A DNA stretch of 64,000 bases from JAJDNH01 sp964552395 (GTDB taxonomy: Bacteria; Acidobacteriota; Thermoanaerobaculia; Thermoanaerobaculales; Sulfomarinibacteraceae). Below are positions 1-8,777 of the stretch, one piece after another. Location of the stretch: contig CAZKGM010000002.1 of NCBI GenBank assembly GCA_964552395.1, forward strand, positions 220,686-284,685, in the 5' to 3' direction. Each line of letters begins with the position of its first letter. Position 1 is the first letter of the stretch. Below the pieces are notes generated by a model. The model worked only from the letters and a program-made list of their open reading frames with translations. It did not search any database and was not told the origin of the DNA. A program made the position numbers and the translations under genes.

Positions 1-918
1 GTGCTCGACATCTTCCTCGTCATTCTCGCGGCGGGGCTACTGGTCCGTTTCCGAGTTCTCCGCCAGGACCATGTCACCGCCCTTTCTACGGCCACCGTCG
101 ATCTCTTCCTCCCCTGCCTGATCTTCTCCAAGCTGTTGGCGAGGTTCGATCCCGGCGCCCTGCCGTTCTGGTGGGCGCTTCCTCTCGCTGGCATTGTCAT
201 GTCGCTGATCGCTCTCGGGCTCGCTGCCGCGGCCTTCGCACGGGAGCTGCCCGAAAAGCGGAACATGCTACCGCTCGCCAGCATGCAAAACGCAGGCTAC
301 CTCGTGCTGCCGGTCGGGCTCGCCCTCTACCCGACACGGTTCGACACGTTTGCGCTTTACTGCTTCCTGTTCATTCTCGGCTTCAGCCCCGTGCTGTGGA
401 GTCTCGGCAAGCTGCTGGTGACACAGGGATCTGAAGGCGGTAGCGGATGGCGCGGCCTGATCACACCGCCCCTCGTCGCCAATCTGGCGGGGGTCGCGGC
501 GGCATGGAGCGGCGCCGCTCGCGTGATTCCGCGACCCGTACTGCACGGCATCGATCTGCTCGGTCAGGCGGCCGTGCCGGTGGCAACCGTGGTCCTCGGC
601 GCGGTGCTCGGCAGCATCCGGCCGCGCATCCGGTCCTACCTGGCCGATGCCGTGCGCGTGCTGGGGGTGAAGCTCGTCGCCCTCCCGCTCCTCACCATCT
701 TCGTCGTTCAGACACTGGGTCTCGAGGCCTCCCACCCGTTGCTCGCCCGTTTCCTCGTCATCGAGGCGTCCGCCGCCCCCGCAGCCGGCCTCATCCTGCA
801 GGTGCGGAGTTGGGGCGGCGACGAACGCAAGGTCGGCAGCCTCATGCTCGCGAGCTACATCTCGTGTTGCTTCACGCTTCCCCTGTGGCTCGCCGTGTGG
901 GAGCTGGTCATTCGCTAG
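1..918 (+). CDS. AEC family (auxin efflux carrier-like) transporter
   Basis: Integral membrane protein of 305 residues, hydrophobic almost throughout, with about nine or ten predicted membrane spans. The early segment containing LFLPCLIFSKLL matches the conserved first part of AEC permeases (COG0679), where a proline-containing helix precedes a short polar loop. The family moves organic anions such as malate or auxin-like compounds, but nothing here identifies the substrate. The frame opens with GTG at base 1, so the true start may lie at or just before the window edge. The last 11 bases overlap the 3' end of the convergent downstream gene. Confidence 0.8.
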   Translation: MLDIFLVILAAGLLVRFRVLRQDHVTALSTATVDLFLPCLIFSKLLARFDPGALPFWWALPLAGIVMSLIALGLAAAAFARELPEKRNMLPLASMQNAGYLVLPVGLALYPTRFDTFALYCFLFILGFSPVLWSLGKLLVTQGSEGGSGWRGLITPPLVANLAGVAAAWSGAARVIPRPVLHGIDLLGQAAVPVATVVLGAVLGSIRPRIRSYLADAVRVLGVKLVALPLLTIFVVQTLGLEASHPLLARFLVIEASAAPAAGLILQVRSWGGDERKVGSLMLASYISCCFTLPLWLAVWELVIR

Positions 919-1354
919 CAGTATGGCTGCGGAAGGCTGACCAGAGAACACGTGACGACAGCACGAGGGCGATACCGACGGCAACGTAGAGGAGCCCCAC
1001 GATGCGTAGGGCGATGACCCCGCTGCGCAGCAACCTCCCCGCGCCTGCCATCACCGCCACCAGCGCCCACGAGCGCCACGACAGAAACCCGCCGACACAG
1101 CGTCCGTTTCCCCTGGCTTCGATCCGCAACGCTATCTTGCGCGCCGCGCGGTCGAGGACCATCAGGGACTTGACGACGCCCACGACGACCGCGGCCACGA
1201 GCAGGAGCCGGGTCAAAAGGACCGGCGAGCGCAGCACCCAGGATCCTCCGACAACGACCAGAGCGGTCCCGACCACCGTCCACATCAGACCGGCCAGCAG
1301 CAGCTGCACCCTCGCAGGCGCCGCAGGCTTCAGTGTTTGGACCAAGTCCCTCAC
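908..1354 (-). CDS. Hypothetical small integral membrane protein
   Basis: Encodes 148 residues with roughly four hydrophobic segments, near residues 17-39, 46-64, 90-108 and 113-133. Basic residues sit between the second and third segments. GTG start at 1354 without a convincing ribosome binding site. I recognise no family. It converges on the AEC transporter and the two reading frames overlap by 11 bases. The hydrophobic pattern is regular and the frame stays open across the whole stretch, which supports a real gene, but function is unknown. Confidence 0.6.
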   Translation of the reverse strand: MRDLVQTLKPAAPARVQLLLAGLMWTVVGTALVVVGGSWVLRSPVLLTRLLLVAAVVVGVVKSLMVLDRAARKIALRIEARGNGRCVGGFLSWRSWALVAVMAGAGRLLRSGVIALRIVGLLYVAVGIALVLSSRVLWSAFRSHTASE

Positions 1355-1599
1355 ACGATCATTGTGCGGCCGCGGCGCCGTCGCGTCCAGGGTGATCTTC
1401 CGCCGGCCCGATCCGCGGCCCGACTCTGGTACTCTTGATCTGCGCGTTATCTCTCAAAGACCGAGCGACATCCTTGCCGTCGAGCCTGCGGCGACGGTGG
1501 CGCGCCAAGGGTCGGTGCGGAGGATCCGCTGCGAGCTGCGAGCGAACCACCGCGGTTCAGTCGGACCGGGTCGCCGGCATGCGGGACGGAGGTCACGTC

Positions 1600-2622
1600 A
1601 TGAAGTTCATCAAGGGGTTGCTGCTGGTCGTTCTCGTGCTGGCGGCGCTGTTCATCGCCGTCGGCCTGTTCCTCCCGAAGACGGTGCACGTCGAACGATC
1701 AACGGTGATCGACGCGCCGCCGTGCACGGTGTTCGCGCTCGTCAACAGCTTCAAACGCTTCAACGAGTGGTCCCCGTGGGCGGAGCTCGACCCGAACGCC
1801 AAGTACATCTTCGACGGTCCATCACAGGGGGTGGGGGCCAAGATGACCTGGATATCCCAGGACCGACAGGTCGGCAGTGGCAGCCAGACCATCGTGGCCA
1901 GCGAGCCGTTCAAGCTGGTCAAGACCAAGCTGGACTTCGGGCGCAAAGGAACCGCGGATGGCTTCTACAGGGTGGAGGCGGCCGATAAGGGCACGAAGCT
2001 CACCTGGGGGTTCGACACCGACCTCGGTTCGAACATCATCGCGCGCTACTTTGGCCTGATGGCCGACTCGATGGCCGGCAAGGAGTTCAAAAAGGGCCTG
2101 GCGAAGCTCAGAACCCTCGCGGAAGGGCTGCCCAAGGGCGACTGGTCAAGCCTGCGCATCGCCCTGGTCACGACCGAATCGGAGACGCTCGCTTCGGTCG
2201 CAGGCCACTCCGGTCAGAAGCCCGAGGAAATCGGACAGGCGCTGTCCGCTGCTTTCACACGGGTCATGCGCTTCGTGGCCAGGAACCGTCTCCAGACGGC
2301 CGGACCAGCTGTTGCCGTCACGACGTCGTGGGATGACGGCGGCTACAGTTTCATCGCGGGCATGCCCATCGCCGCACCCCCGACCAGGGAAGTCAAGTCG
2401 GGCTCGCCGGTCCAGCTTTACCAGACCTACGCAGGACAAGCGCTCAGGGCCGTCCATGTCGGCCCCTACTCCACGATGCACGCCACCTACGAGAAGATCA
2501 TCGCCTACATGGCCGCCTATGGGCTTGAGGCCAACGGAGACTCGTGGGAGGAGTACGTCAGCGATCCTACCAAGATCCCCGAAAACGAGCTCGTTACCAA
2601 CGTGTTCTTCCCGGTGAAGTGA
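1600..2622 (+). CDS. SRPBCC-domain / GyrI-like effector-binding fusion protein
   Basis: A 340-residue protein with an N-terminal membrane anchor (about residues 5-25). An SRPBCC/polyketide-cyclase-like helix-grip domain follows (about 27-170; IDAPP-type strand, NEWSPW motif). A GyrI-like small-molecule-binding domain lies at about 185-338 (VHVGPYSTMHATYEKI, ending in NVFFPVK). I chose the ATG at 1600 because a GGACGGAGG ribosome site lies 7-15 bases before it and the anchor starts there; the open frame upstream lacks protein-like character. Both domains bind hydrophobic ligands in their families. No enzymatic residues are evident, so the role is probably ligand sensing or sequestration at the membrane. 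It appears monocistronic, ending in a strong hairpin. Confidence 0.8.
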   Translation: MKFIKGLLLVVLVLAALFIAVGLFLPKTVHVERSTVIDAPPCTVFALVNSFKRFNEWSPWAELDPNAKYIFDGPSQGVGAKMTWISQDRQVGSGSQTIVASEPFKLVKTKLDFGRKGTADGFYRVEAADKGTKLTWGFDTDLGSNIIARYFGLMADSMAGKEFKKGLAKLRTLAEGLPKGDWSSLRIALVTTESETLASVAGHSGQKPEEIGQALSAAFTRVMRFVARNRLQTAGPAVAVTTSWDDGGYSFIAGMPIAAPPTREVKSGSPVQLYQTYAGQALRAVHVGPYSTMHATYEKIIAYMAAYGLEANGDSWEEYVSDPTKIPENELVTNVFFPVK

Positions 2623-2631
2623 CCTCGTACA

Positions 2632-2668
2632 GAGCATCGGGCCGCCCTCCGGGACCGGCCCGATGCTC
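2632..2668 (+). terminator. Terminator-like hairpin after the SRPBCC gene
   Basis: Perfect 12-bp stem (GAGCATCGGGCC paired with GGCCCGATGCTC) around a 13-nt loop, starting 10 bases after the stop codon. No T-run follows, so it may stall polymerase with Rho or protect the mRNA 3' end rather than act as a classical intrinsic terminator. It separates this gene from the promoter of the next operon. Confidence 0.6.
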
Positions 2669-2676
2669 GCCACCGC

Positions 2677-2705
2677 TTTACACCCCGCTTTCGGATCGCT
2701 AGACT
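2677..2705 (+). promoter_or_regulatory. Candidate sigma-70 promoter of the HMG-CoA synthase operon
   Basis: TTTACA (-35, five of six matches to consensus) and TAGACT (-10, four of six) are separated by exactly 17 bases. They lie between the upstream hairpin and the GGAGGG ribosome site of the next gene. The implied leader is about 48 nt long. Confidence 0.5.
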
Positions 2706-2759
2706 CCGGCGGGACGGAAGACTCACTACTGATACGTCTTCTCAAGAACTGGAGGGATC

Positions 2760-3818
2760 ATGAGCGTTGGGATCATTGGGTACGGCGCCTTCATCCCCCG
2801 CCGGCGGATCAAGCTCGAGGAGATCGCCAAGGTGTGGGGGGCCGACGCGGCCTCCTACCAGCGTGGCCTACAGCTCCATGAGAAGTCCGTACCCGGCAAG
2901 GACGAGGACACAATCACGATGTCGGTCGAGGCGGGGCGCAGGGCACTCGACCGTGCAGGGGGCCTCGACCCGGCCAGAATCGGCGCGGTGTATGTGGGCT
3001 CTGAGTCCCACCCGTATGCCGTGAAGCCTTCGGGAACCGTGGTGGCTGAAGCCCTCGGCATCACGCCGCAAGTCCATATCGCGGACCTGGAGTTCGCCTG
3101 CAAGGCGGGCACCGAAGGGATGTTCCTCGCGCAGTCGTTGGTCAAGGCCGGTGAGGTCGAGTACGCGCTCGGCATCGGCGCCGACACTTCGCAGGGCGCT
3201 CCCGGCGACGCACTGGAGTACTCGGCGGCTGCCGGCGCGGCGGCTTTTCTCTTCGGGTCGGATACGGAGCGCATCCTCGCGGAGGTCGTTGCGACCTACT
3301 CCTGGACGACGGACACCCCTGACTTCTGGCGCCGGGCCTACATGCACTACCCACGACACGGCAGCCGCTTTACCGGTGAGCCGGCGTACTTCCGTCACAT
3401 CATGAGTTCGGCACAGGGGATTCTGGACCAGACCGGGCTCAAGCCGCAGGACTTCGCACATGCGATCTTCCATCAGCCCAACGGCAAGTTCCCCATCCGA
3501 GTCGGCAAGCGTCTCGGCTTCACAACCGCCCAGCTCGAGACCGGATGGCTGTCACCGTGGCTCGGCAACACCTACTCCGGCGCTTCCCCGATGGGTCTCA
3601 CGGCGGTTCTCGACATCGCCCGCCCGGGCGATCTGGTCCTGATCACATCTTTCGGCTCCGGCGCGGGATCGGACTCCTTTGTCTTCCGCGTCACCGACCG
3701 CATTACTCAGGTTCAGGACCTGGCGCCGATCACCAGAGTACAGCTGGACAACGAGAAGATCTACGTGGATTACGGCACCTATGCCAAGCTCCGCGGCAAG
3801 ATCCGGATGGGCGAGTAG
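2760..3818 (+). CDS. Hydroxymethylglutaryl-CoA synthase, archaeal type
   Basis: Condenses acetyl-CoA with acetoacetyl-CoA to give HMG-CoA, the first committed step of the mevalonate route. The 352-residue length and sequence match the short archaeal-type HMG-CoA synthase of the thiolase fold, not the longer eukaryotic/Gram-positive MvaS. The predicted catalytic triad is visible as Glu82 (SES), Cys114 (EFACKAGTEG) and His238 (IFHQPN). ATG start with GGAGGG five bases upstream. It is followed after 9 bases by an SCP2-type thiolase and then a DUF35 protein, the three partners known in archaea to form one complex that channels acetoacetyl-CoA. No HMG-CoA reductase is present in this window. Confidence 0.9.
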   Translation: MSVGIIGYGAFIPRRRIKLEEIAKVWGADAASYQRGLQLHEKSVPGKDEDTITMSVEAGRRALDRAGGLDPARIGAVYVGSESHPYAVKPSGTVVAEALGITPQVHIADLEFACKAGTEGMFLAQSLVKAGEVEYALGIGADTSQGAPGDALEYSAAAGAAAFLFGSDTERILAEVVATYSWTTDTPDFWRRAYMHYPRHGSRFTGEPAYFRHIMSSAQGILDQTGLKPQDFAHAIFHQPNGKFPIRVGKRLGFTTAQLETGWLSPWLGNTYSGASPMGLTAVLDIARPGDLVLITSFGSGAGSDSFVFRVTDRITQVQDLAPITRVQLDNEKIYVDYGTYAKLRGKIRMGE

Positions 3819-3827
3819 GAGGGCAGC

Positions 3828-4988
3828 ATGCGTGAGGTAGCGATCATCGGAGTCGGGATGGTCGAGTGCGGTGAGCTGTGGGAGAAATCCCTGCGCACGA
3901 TTTGGGCGGAAGCCGCCGTGGCCGCCCTCGAGGACGCCGGCGTTGACGCGGTGGACCACATCACGGTCGGATGCATGTCGCCGGGCCTATTCGTGGGTCA
4001 AGAGCACCTCGCCTCTCTCCTCGCCGACGAGCTGGGTATGGCGGGGGTTGCGGCCACCCGGGTCGAGTCCGCGTGCGCGTCCGGCGGTCTGGCATTGCGG
4101 GCCGGCATCGCCGAGGTCGCATCGGGACTCTCTGACGTTGTGCTGGTCAGCGGTGTCGAGAAGATGACGGATGTCGACGGCGCGGATGCCACCTACGCGC
4201 TGGGAAGCGCCGCCGACCAGGAGTGGGAGGGGTTCCACGGGATCACGTTCCCAGGGCTGTACGCGATGATGGCGAGGTCCCACATGGCCCACCATGGCAC
4301 CACATCGCGCCAGCTCGCGGCCGTCGCCGCCAAAAACCACGCGAACGGGCTCCTCAACCCGCATGCTCAGTTTCACATCAAGGTCAGCATCGACGACGTG
4401 CTCGCATCAACTATGGTCGCCGATCCGCTCCACCTTCTCGACTGCTCGCCGATCACCGACGGAGCCGCGGCCGTCGTCCTGATGCCGCTCGCGAAAGCCA
4501 AAGACCTCGCCGGGCGGCGGACCGTCGTCAAGATAACCGGTTCGGGGATGGCAACCGACACCATTGCTCTCGCCAACCGTGAGGACCTCGCCCGGTTGCG
4601 CGGGGTCGAGCTTGCCGCCGAGCGCGCCTACAAGATGGCCGGCAAAGGTCCCGGCGACATCCACGTTGCCGAGGTCCACGATTGCTTCACGATCGCAGAG
4701 ATCATGGCCACCGAAGCGCTCGGCTTCTTCGCGCCGGGCGACGGCGGGCCGGCAGCCGAGGGCGGCCGCACATCGCTTGGCGGCAAGATGCCGGTCAACA
4801 CTTCGGGCGGCCTCAAGGCCAAGGGCCACCCCGTCGGGGCCACCGGAGTCGCGCAGGTCGTGGAGATCGCCACCCAGCTGCGCGGCAAGGCTGGCCAGCG
4901 ACAGGTGAACGGCGCCACCGTCGGTCTCACCCAGAACATGGGCGGCTCCGGCGGCAGCTCCATCGTGCACATCCTGGAGGTGGAATGA
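3828..4988 (+). CDS. Acetyl-CoA acetyltransferase, SCP2-type thiolase
   Basis: A 386-residue thiolase predicted to make acetoacetyl-CoA from two acetyl-CoA. The nucleophile is Cys83 in ESACASGG. The HDCF motif (VHDCFTIAE) and the KGHPVGATG motif near the C-terminus mark the SCP2/archaeal thiolase subgroup rather than the FadA type. It starts 9 bases after HMG-CoA synthase, and its TGA overlaps the ATG of the DUF35 gene, implying translational coupling. In archaea this thiolase is held to HMG-CoA synthase by the DUF35 protein so that the unfavourable condensation is pulled forward. The same arrangement is expected here by homology. Confidence 0.88.
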   Translation: MREVAIIGVGMVECGELWEKSLRTIWAEAAVAALEDAGVDAVDHITVGCMSPGLFVGQEHLASLLADELGMAGVAATRVESACASGGLALRAGIAEVASGLSDVVLVSGVEKMTDVDGADATYALGSAADQEWEGFHGITFPGLYAMMARSHMAHHGTTSRQLAAVAAKNHANGLLNPHAQFHIKVSIDDVLASTMVADPLHLLDCSPITDGAAAVVLMPLAKAKDLAGRRTVVKITGSGMATDTIALANREDLARLRGVELAAERAYKMAGKGPGDIHVAEVHDCFTIAEIMATEALGFFAPGDGGPAAEGGRTSLGGKMPVNTSGGLKAKGHPVGATGVAQVVEIATQLRGKAGQRQVNGATVGLTQNMGGSGGSSIVHILEVE

Positions 4989-5386
4989 TGTTGTCACCGG
5001 CACGTTCCTGGCGTGAGTTCCCCCAGCGTTACCGCCTCGAGGCGGCGCGGTGCACAGCGTGCGGCAAGACCCACTACCCGCCGCGCGTGATCTGCTCGAG
5101 CTGTCGTGAGCGCAAGTTCGACACCGTCGGCATGCCCCGTGAAGGCACCGTCGTGACCTTCACGACCGTTCACGTCCCGCCCAAGGGGTTCACCGAGCAA
5201 TCGCCGCTCGAGATCGCCATCGTGGAGCTCAAGAACGGAGTACGGGTCATGGTCCAGATTGCGGACCTCGCCGATTCACGGGAGCTGCGGATCGGCGATC
5301 CCGTTCGCCTCGAGTTCCGCCGTATCGCCGAGGATGGTGAGGCAGGGCTCATCTTCTACGGGCACAAGGCGGTCCGCGCTCGCTGA
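4985..5386 (+). CDS. Zn-ribbon/OB-fold DUF35 protein, scaffold of thiolase/HMG-CoA synthase
   Basis: A 133-residue protein with an N-terminal rubredoxin-like zinc ribbon (CTAC and CSSC, about residues 21-42) followed by an OB-fold. This is the DUF35 architecture (COG1545). In the archaeal complex it binds CoA and bridges thiolase and HMG-CoA synthase. The first ATG (4985) overlaps the thiolase stop codon as ATGA; a second ATG follows immediately at 4988, and either could be used. Its position directly after the two enzymes strongly supports the scaffold role. Confidence 0.87.
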   Translation: MMLSPARSWREFPQRYRLEAARCTACGKTHYPPRVICSSCRERKFDTVGMPREGTVVTFTTVHVPPKGFTEQSPLEIAIVELKNGVRVMVQIADLADSRELRIGDPVRLEFRRIAEDGEAGLIFYGHKAVRAR

Positions 5387-5421
5387 CCCGGATTGTCGGC
5401 GCGGCTCGCGCGGAGGTCATC

Positions 5422-6618
5422 ATGTCGGAGACGAAGGTCCTCATCGTCGGCGCCATCCGCACTCCCATCGGGGCCATCGGCGGAGGGCTCGCACCCCTGC
5501 AGGCCGAAGACCTGGCAGCGCTCGCGATCGCCAAGGTCCTCGACAGCGTGAATCTCAGTCCGGAGCTGGTCGAGTACACCTGTATGGGGTGGGTCATGCA
5601 GGATCCCCGGTCCCCGAACGTTGCCCGCAACGCAGCCCTCAGGGCCGGCGTGCCTTTCGCCTCGCCAGCAACCACGCTCCACGAAAACTGCGCCTCGGGA
5701 GGAGCAGCGATTCACAGCATATCGAGGCGCATCCGACTAGGCGAGCTGAGCCTCGGCCTGGCCGGCGGCGTCGAGTCGATGAGCAACGTCGCCCGCTACC
5801 TTTACCAGGGACGCATACGCGGCCAACTGTACGGCGACATGAAGCTCGTCGATGGGCTGTTCGGCGCTCTCACGGACACTCATGTCGGACGCGGCGAGCT
5901 GATGGGCCTGATGACCGAGCGCCTGGTCGAGCGGTATGACGTCAGCCGCGAGGAGCAGGACGAGGTAGCCTACCGCTCCCACCACAACGCACTCGCCGCG
6001 TGGGACCAAGGACTCTTCGACGGCTACGTCGTGCCCGTCGAGGTGTCTCACCGCAAGGGGACACCGGTAACCGTCTCTCGTGATGAGGGGCCACGGCCGG
6101 TGACGCGTGAGGAGCTGGCAGCAGCCCAGCCCTACTTCAAACCCGAAGGCGGTACGATCACGACCCTGAACGCCTCGACCGTCAACGATGCCGCGGCCAC
6201 TCTGATACTGGCGAGCGACGAGCGCGCGCGCGAGCTCGGCCTCGAGCCGCTGGCAGAGCTGCGGGCGTTCGCCAACGTCGGTGTCGAGCGCGCCTACATG
6301 GGCGAAGGGGCGTTCAAGGTCATTCCTCCCCTGCTCCGGCGCGCCGGGCTCGACCTCGCGGAGGTCGACCTGTTCGAGCTCAACGAGGCATTCGCCGCGG
6401 TACTGGCGGCTGCGTTCCACGACCTCCCGGGTTTGCCCCGAGAGCGGACCAACCTGTGGGGAAGCGGCATCTCGCTTGGCCATCCCGTTGGTTGCACAGG
6501 CGCCCGTCAGGTCGTGGACATGGTCCACCAGCTGCGGCGGCGCGGCAACCGGATCGGCGTCACCAGCCGCTGTGTTGGCGGCGGCATCGGCAGCGGTGAG
6601 GTGGTCGTAGCGGTCTAA
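5422..6618 (+). CDS. Thiolase, FadA/acetoacetyl-CoA thiolase type
   Basis: A 398-residue thiolase of the classical family. The nucleophilic Cys is in HENCASGG (about residue 93). NEAFAA and GHPVGCTGAR provide the oxyanion and His residues, and the second catalytic Cys lies in SRCVGGGIG. It follows the DUF35 gene by 35 bases in the same orientation, so it probably belongs to the operon even though its subgroup differs from the first thiolase. It may supply or consume acetoacetyl-CoA, or work in beta-oxidation; sequence alone does not decide. ATG start at 5422 with GGAGG nine bases before it. Its stop codon directly abuts the end of the convergent sensor kinase gene. Confidence 0.88.
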   Translation: MSETKVLIVGAIRTPIGAIGGGLAPLQAEDLAALAIAKVLDSVNLSPELVEYTCMGWVMQDPRSPNVARNAALRAGVPFASPATTLHENCASGGAAIHSISRRIRLGELSLGLAGGVESMSNVARYLYQGRIRGQLYGDMKLVDGLFGALTDTHVGRGELMGLMTERLVERYDVSREEQDEVAYRSHHNALAAWDQGLFDGYVVPVEVSHRKGTPVTVSRDEGPRPVTREELAAAQPYFKPEGGTITTLNASTVNDAAATLILASDERARELGLEPLAELRAFANVGVERAYMGEGAFKVIPPLLRRAGLDLAEVDLFELNEAFAAVLAAAFHDLPGLPRERTNLWGSGISLGHPVGCTGARQVVDMVHQLRRRGNRIGVTSRCVGGGIGSGEVVVAV

Positions 6619-8649
6619 TCAACCCTCGGACCCCACCTCGTGGAGCACCTCTCGCAGCGTTCTCGCCAGGGTCTCCAGGTCGCATGGCTTTTGGAGAACA
6701 CGGGCACGGCCTGCAGCTACCTTCGGGAGCACGGCCGGATCCGGCGTATAGCCGGACAGCAGGATCACCCCGATCCCCGGCCAACGGTCACTCAACCGGG
6801 TCGCCAGCTCGGCACCGGTCATCTCAGGCATGATGAAGTCGGTGAGCAGGAGATCGAACCCTACCGGGCCGGCAGCCAGATCGAGCGCCACCGCCGGATC
6901 GGCCGCCGACTCGACTTCGTAGCCCAGGCCCTCGAGCATTGTCACCAGCGCCCTCCGTACTGCGGGCTCGTCCTCGACGACGAGAATCCGCTCGCCGTAC
7001 CCGCGCGGCGGTCCGCCCGGTCGGCTGTATTCCAACCCTTCTCCGGCAACCCCCTCGGCTGCAAGGGGCAGCAGCAGGCGGAAGACAGTTACCGTACCGA
7101 GGGTGCTCTCAACCTCGATCTCGCCAGCGTGGGCAGTAACGATCCCGTGCACTACTGCAAGTCCGAGGCCTGTTCCATGCCCGATCTCCTTGGTCGTGAA
7201 AAACGGTTCGAAAACGTGTGCCAGTGCCTGGGCGGGGATTCCGTTTCCCGTGTCGGCGACCTCGAGGACCGCCCGGCCCTCCTGGAGCCGCGTGCGGATG
7301 GTCAGACGTCCACCACCCGGCATCGCATCGGCGGCATTGACGACGAGGTTCATCAGCACCTGCTCGAGCTGGCCCTGATCGGCATTGATCCGAAGGTCTT
7401 CCGAGGTCAACTCGACCGTGAACTCGATGTTCTCCCGCACCAGTCGCTGCAGCATGCGCGCCGCCTCGGCGATGACCTGGTTGAGGTGGATCAGCTCACG
7501 GCGGGTGGTCTCACGACGGGAGAACAGCAGCAGCTGCCTGGCAAGCTGTGCCCCTCTCCTGACATGCTGCTCGAGCTCGGCCATCCTCGGCAGATGTCGC
7601 TCTCCTCCACCGACCCCCTCGAGCTCCAGCTGCACGATCGCGAGCATCGCTTGGAGGACATTGTTGAAGTCATGCGCGATGCCCCCTGCCAACCTGCCCA
7701 CCGCCTCCAGCTTCTGGGAGCGGATCAGCTGCTCCTGCAGCCGGTGCGACTCGGTGACGTCGAGCATGGTGCCATCCAGAATCGCCGAGCCCCCGGCCTC
7801 GTCCTCCATCAGCGAGACATTTTCTACGACATGCAGTGGCACGCCGTCGCTGCGCCGCAGCGTCAGCTCCTCGCCGAACAGCCGGCCGTGCTTGCGGACG
7901 CGGGCGAGAAACGCCTCGCGGTCTGATGGCTGGAAGTAGAACTCGGTCACCGGATGCTCAAGGGCTTCCTCCCGCGAGCGGAAACCCAGCAGTGCGGCGA
8001 ACGCCTCGTTACAGTCGATCAGCCGGCCATCCACGGTGGTTCGGTACATTGCCGCGGCCGTACGTTCAAACAGAAGGCGGTATCTGCTTTCGCTCTCCCG
8101 GAGCCTCTGCTCCTCCCTGACTTGACCGGTGACGTCGACGGCACACAGCGTCGTGCTGGAGGCAGGGTCTTCCGGACCGGGGAGCTGCAGGCCGAGCAGC
8201 AGGTCGAGCCGGTCATCCTGGAAGGTTGCCGTCGTCACTTCGGCTGTGAGTAATCGCCTGTCATTGTCAATGGTCGTGAGCCCGGCGCGCAACACCGTCA
8301 TAGACTCCTCTCCGAACAGTGCCTCCGGCGAGCCGAGTAGCTGAGCCTTGTCGCCCGCACCGTAAAGCCGCAGCGTTGCCGGGTTGACATCGATGACCCG
8401 CAGCCGCGACAACAGGTCGCGAGCTGCATCCGGGTCGGCGCCCAGGAGCTCTCCGAGGTCGTGCCGGCGATCACGCTGCAGCTCTGCAAGTCGTCTTTCG
8501 AGCTCTGTAGGGTCCACTTCCCAGAGCGAGACCGAGGCGGTCTCGAACAGCGTCCGATACCGTCCTTTGTCGGCGAGGAGCCCTTCGGGCCCCCATCCCG
8601 GCCGCCCCTCCGCGCCCCTGCTCATAACCCCCCCGCCATCGGCTGCCAT
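6619..8649 (-). CDS. PAS-domain hybrid sensor histidine kinase with C-terminal receiver
   Basis: A 676-residue cytoplasmic hybrid kinase with no clear membrane segment. A degenerate PAS-like region (about 30-175) is followed by a canonical PAS domain (about 185-300). The HisKA dimerisation helix has phosphoacceptor His326 (GGIAHDFNN). The HATPase domain shows an N box (NLVVNAADAM), G1 (DTGNGIP) and G2 (GHGTGLGLAVV). The C-terminal receiver has acidic pocket VVEDEP, phosphoacceptor Asp in LLTDFIMPEMTG and Lys in LQKPCD. The HDFNN form of the H box is typical of hybrid kinases that phosphorylate their own receiver. No DNA-binding partner is adjacent, so the output is unknown. An alternative start lies at residue 9. 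Confidence 0.9.
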   Translation of the reverse strand: MAADGGGVMSRGAEGRPGWGPEGLLADKGRYRTLFETASVSLWEVDPTELERRLAELQRDRRHDLGELLGADPDAARDLLSRLRVIDVNPATLRLYGAGDKAQLLGSPEALFGEESMTVLRAGLTTIDNDRRLLTAEVTTATFQDDRLDLLLGLQLPGPEDPASSTTLCAVDVTGQVREEQRLRESESRYRLLFERTAAAMYRTTVDGRLIDCNEAFAALLGFRSREEALEHPVTEFYFQPSDREAFLARVRKHGRLFGEELTLRRSDGVPLHVVENVSLMEDEAGGSAILDGTMLDVTESHRLQEQLIRSQKLEAVGRLAGGIAHDFNNVLQAMLAIVQLELEGVGGGERHLPRMAELEQHVRRGAQLARQLLLFSRRETTRRELIHLNQVIAEAARMLQRLVRENIEFTVELTSEDLRINADQGQLEQVLMNLVVNAADAMPGGGRLTIRTRLQEGRAVLEVADTGNGIPAQALAHVFEPFFTTKEIGHGTGLGLAVVHGIVTAHAGEIEVESTLGTVTVFRLLLPLAAEGVAGEGLEYSRPGGPPRGYGERILVVEDEPAVRRALVTMLEGLGYEVESAADPAVALDLAAGPVGFDLLLTDFIMPEMTGAELATRLSDRWPGIGVILLSGYTPDPAVLPKVAAGRARVLQKPCDLETLARTLREVLHEVGSEG

Positions 8650-8777
8650 CGCCCCAGTGGGCCCCTGCGTCGGAAGGCCGAGGACATCATGCCAAAAGCA
8701 CGAACCGACCTCCGACAGGCAAGCTCTCGATAGACCTGTTCAATTGTCACACTTCTCCGGTACCTGAGGCAACCTGC

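Noticed and set aside
1435..1599. N-terminal extension of the SRPBCC protein
   Set aside because: Not protein-like, no ribosome site, and a good site precedes the ATG at 1600.
8690..8710. TGGCATG string on the minus strand as a second sigma-54 promoter upstream of the sensor kinase
   Set aside because: The -12 element TTGC is absent at the required distance.
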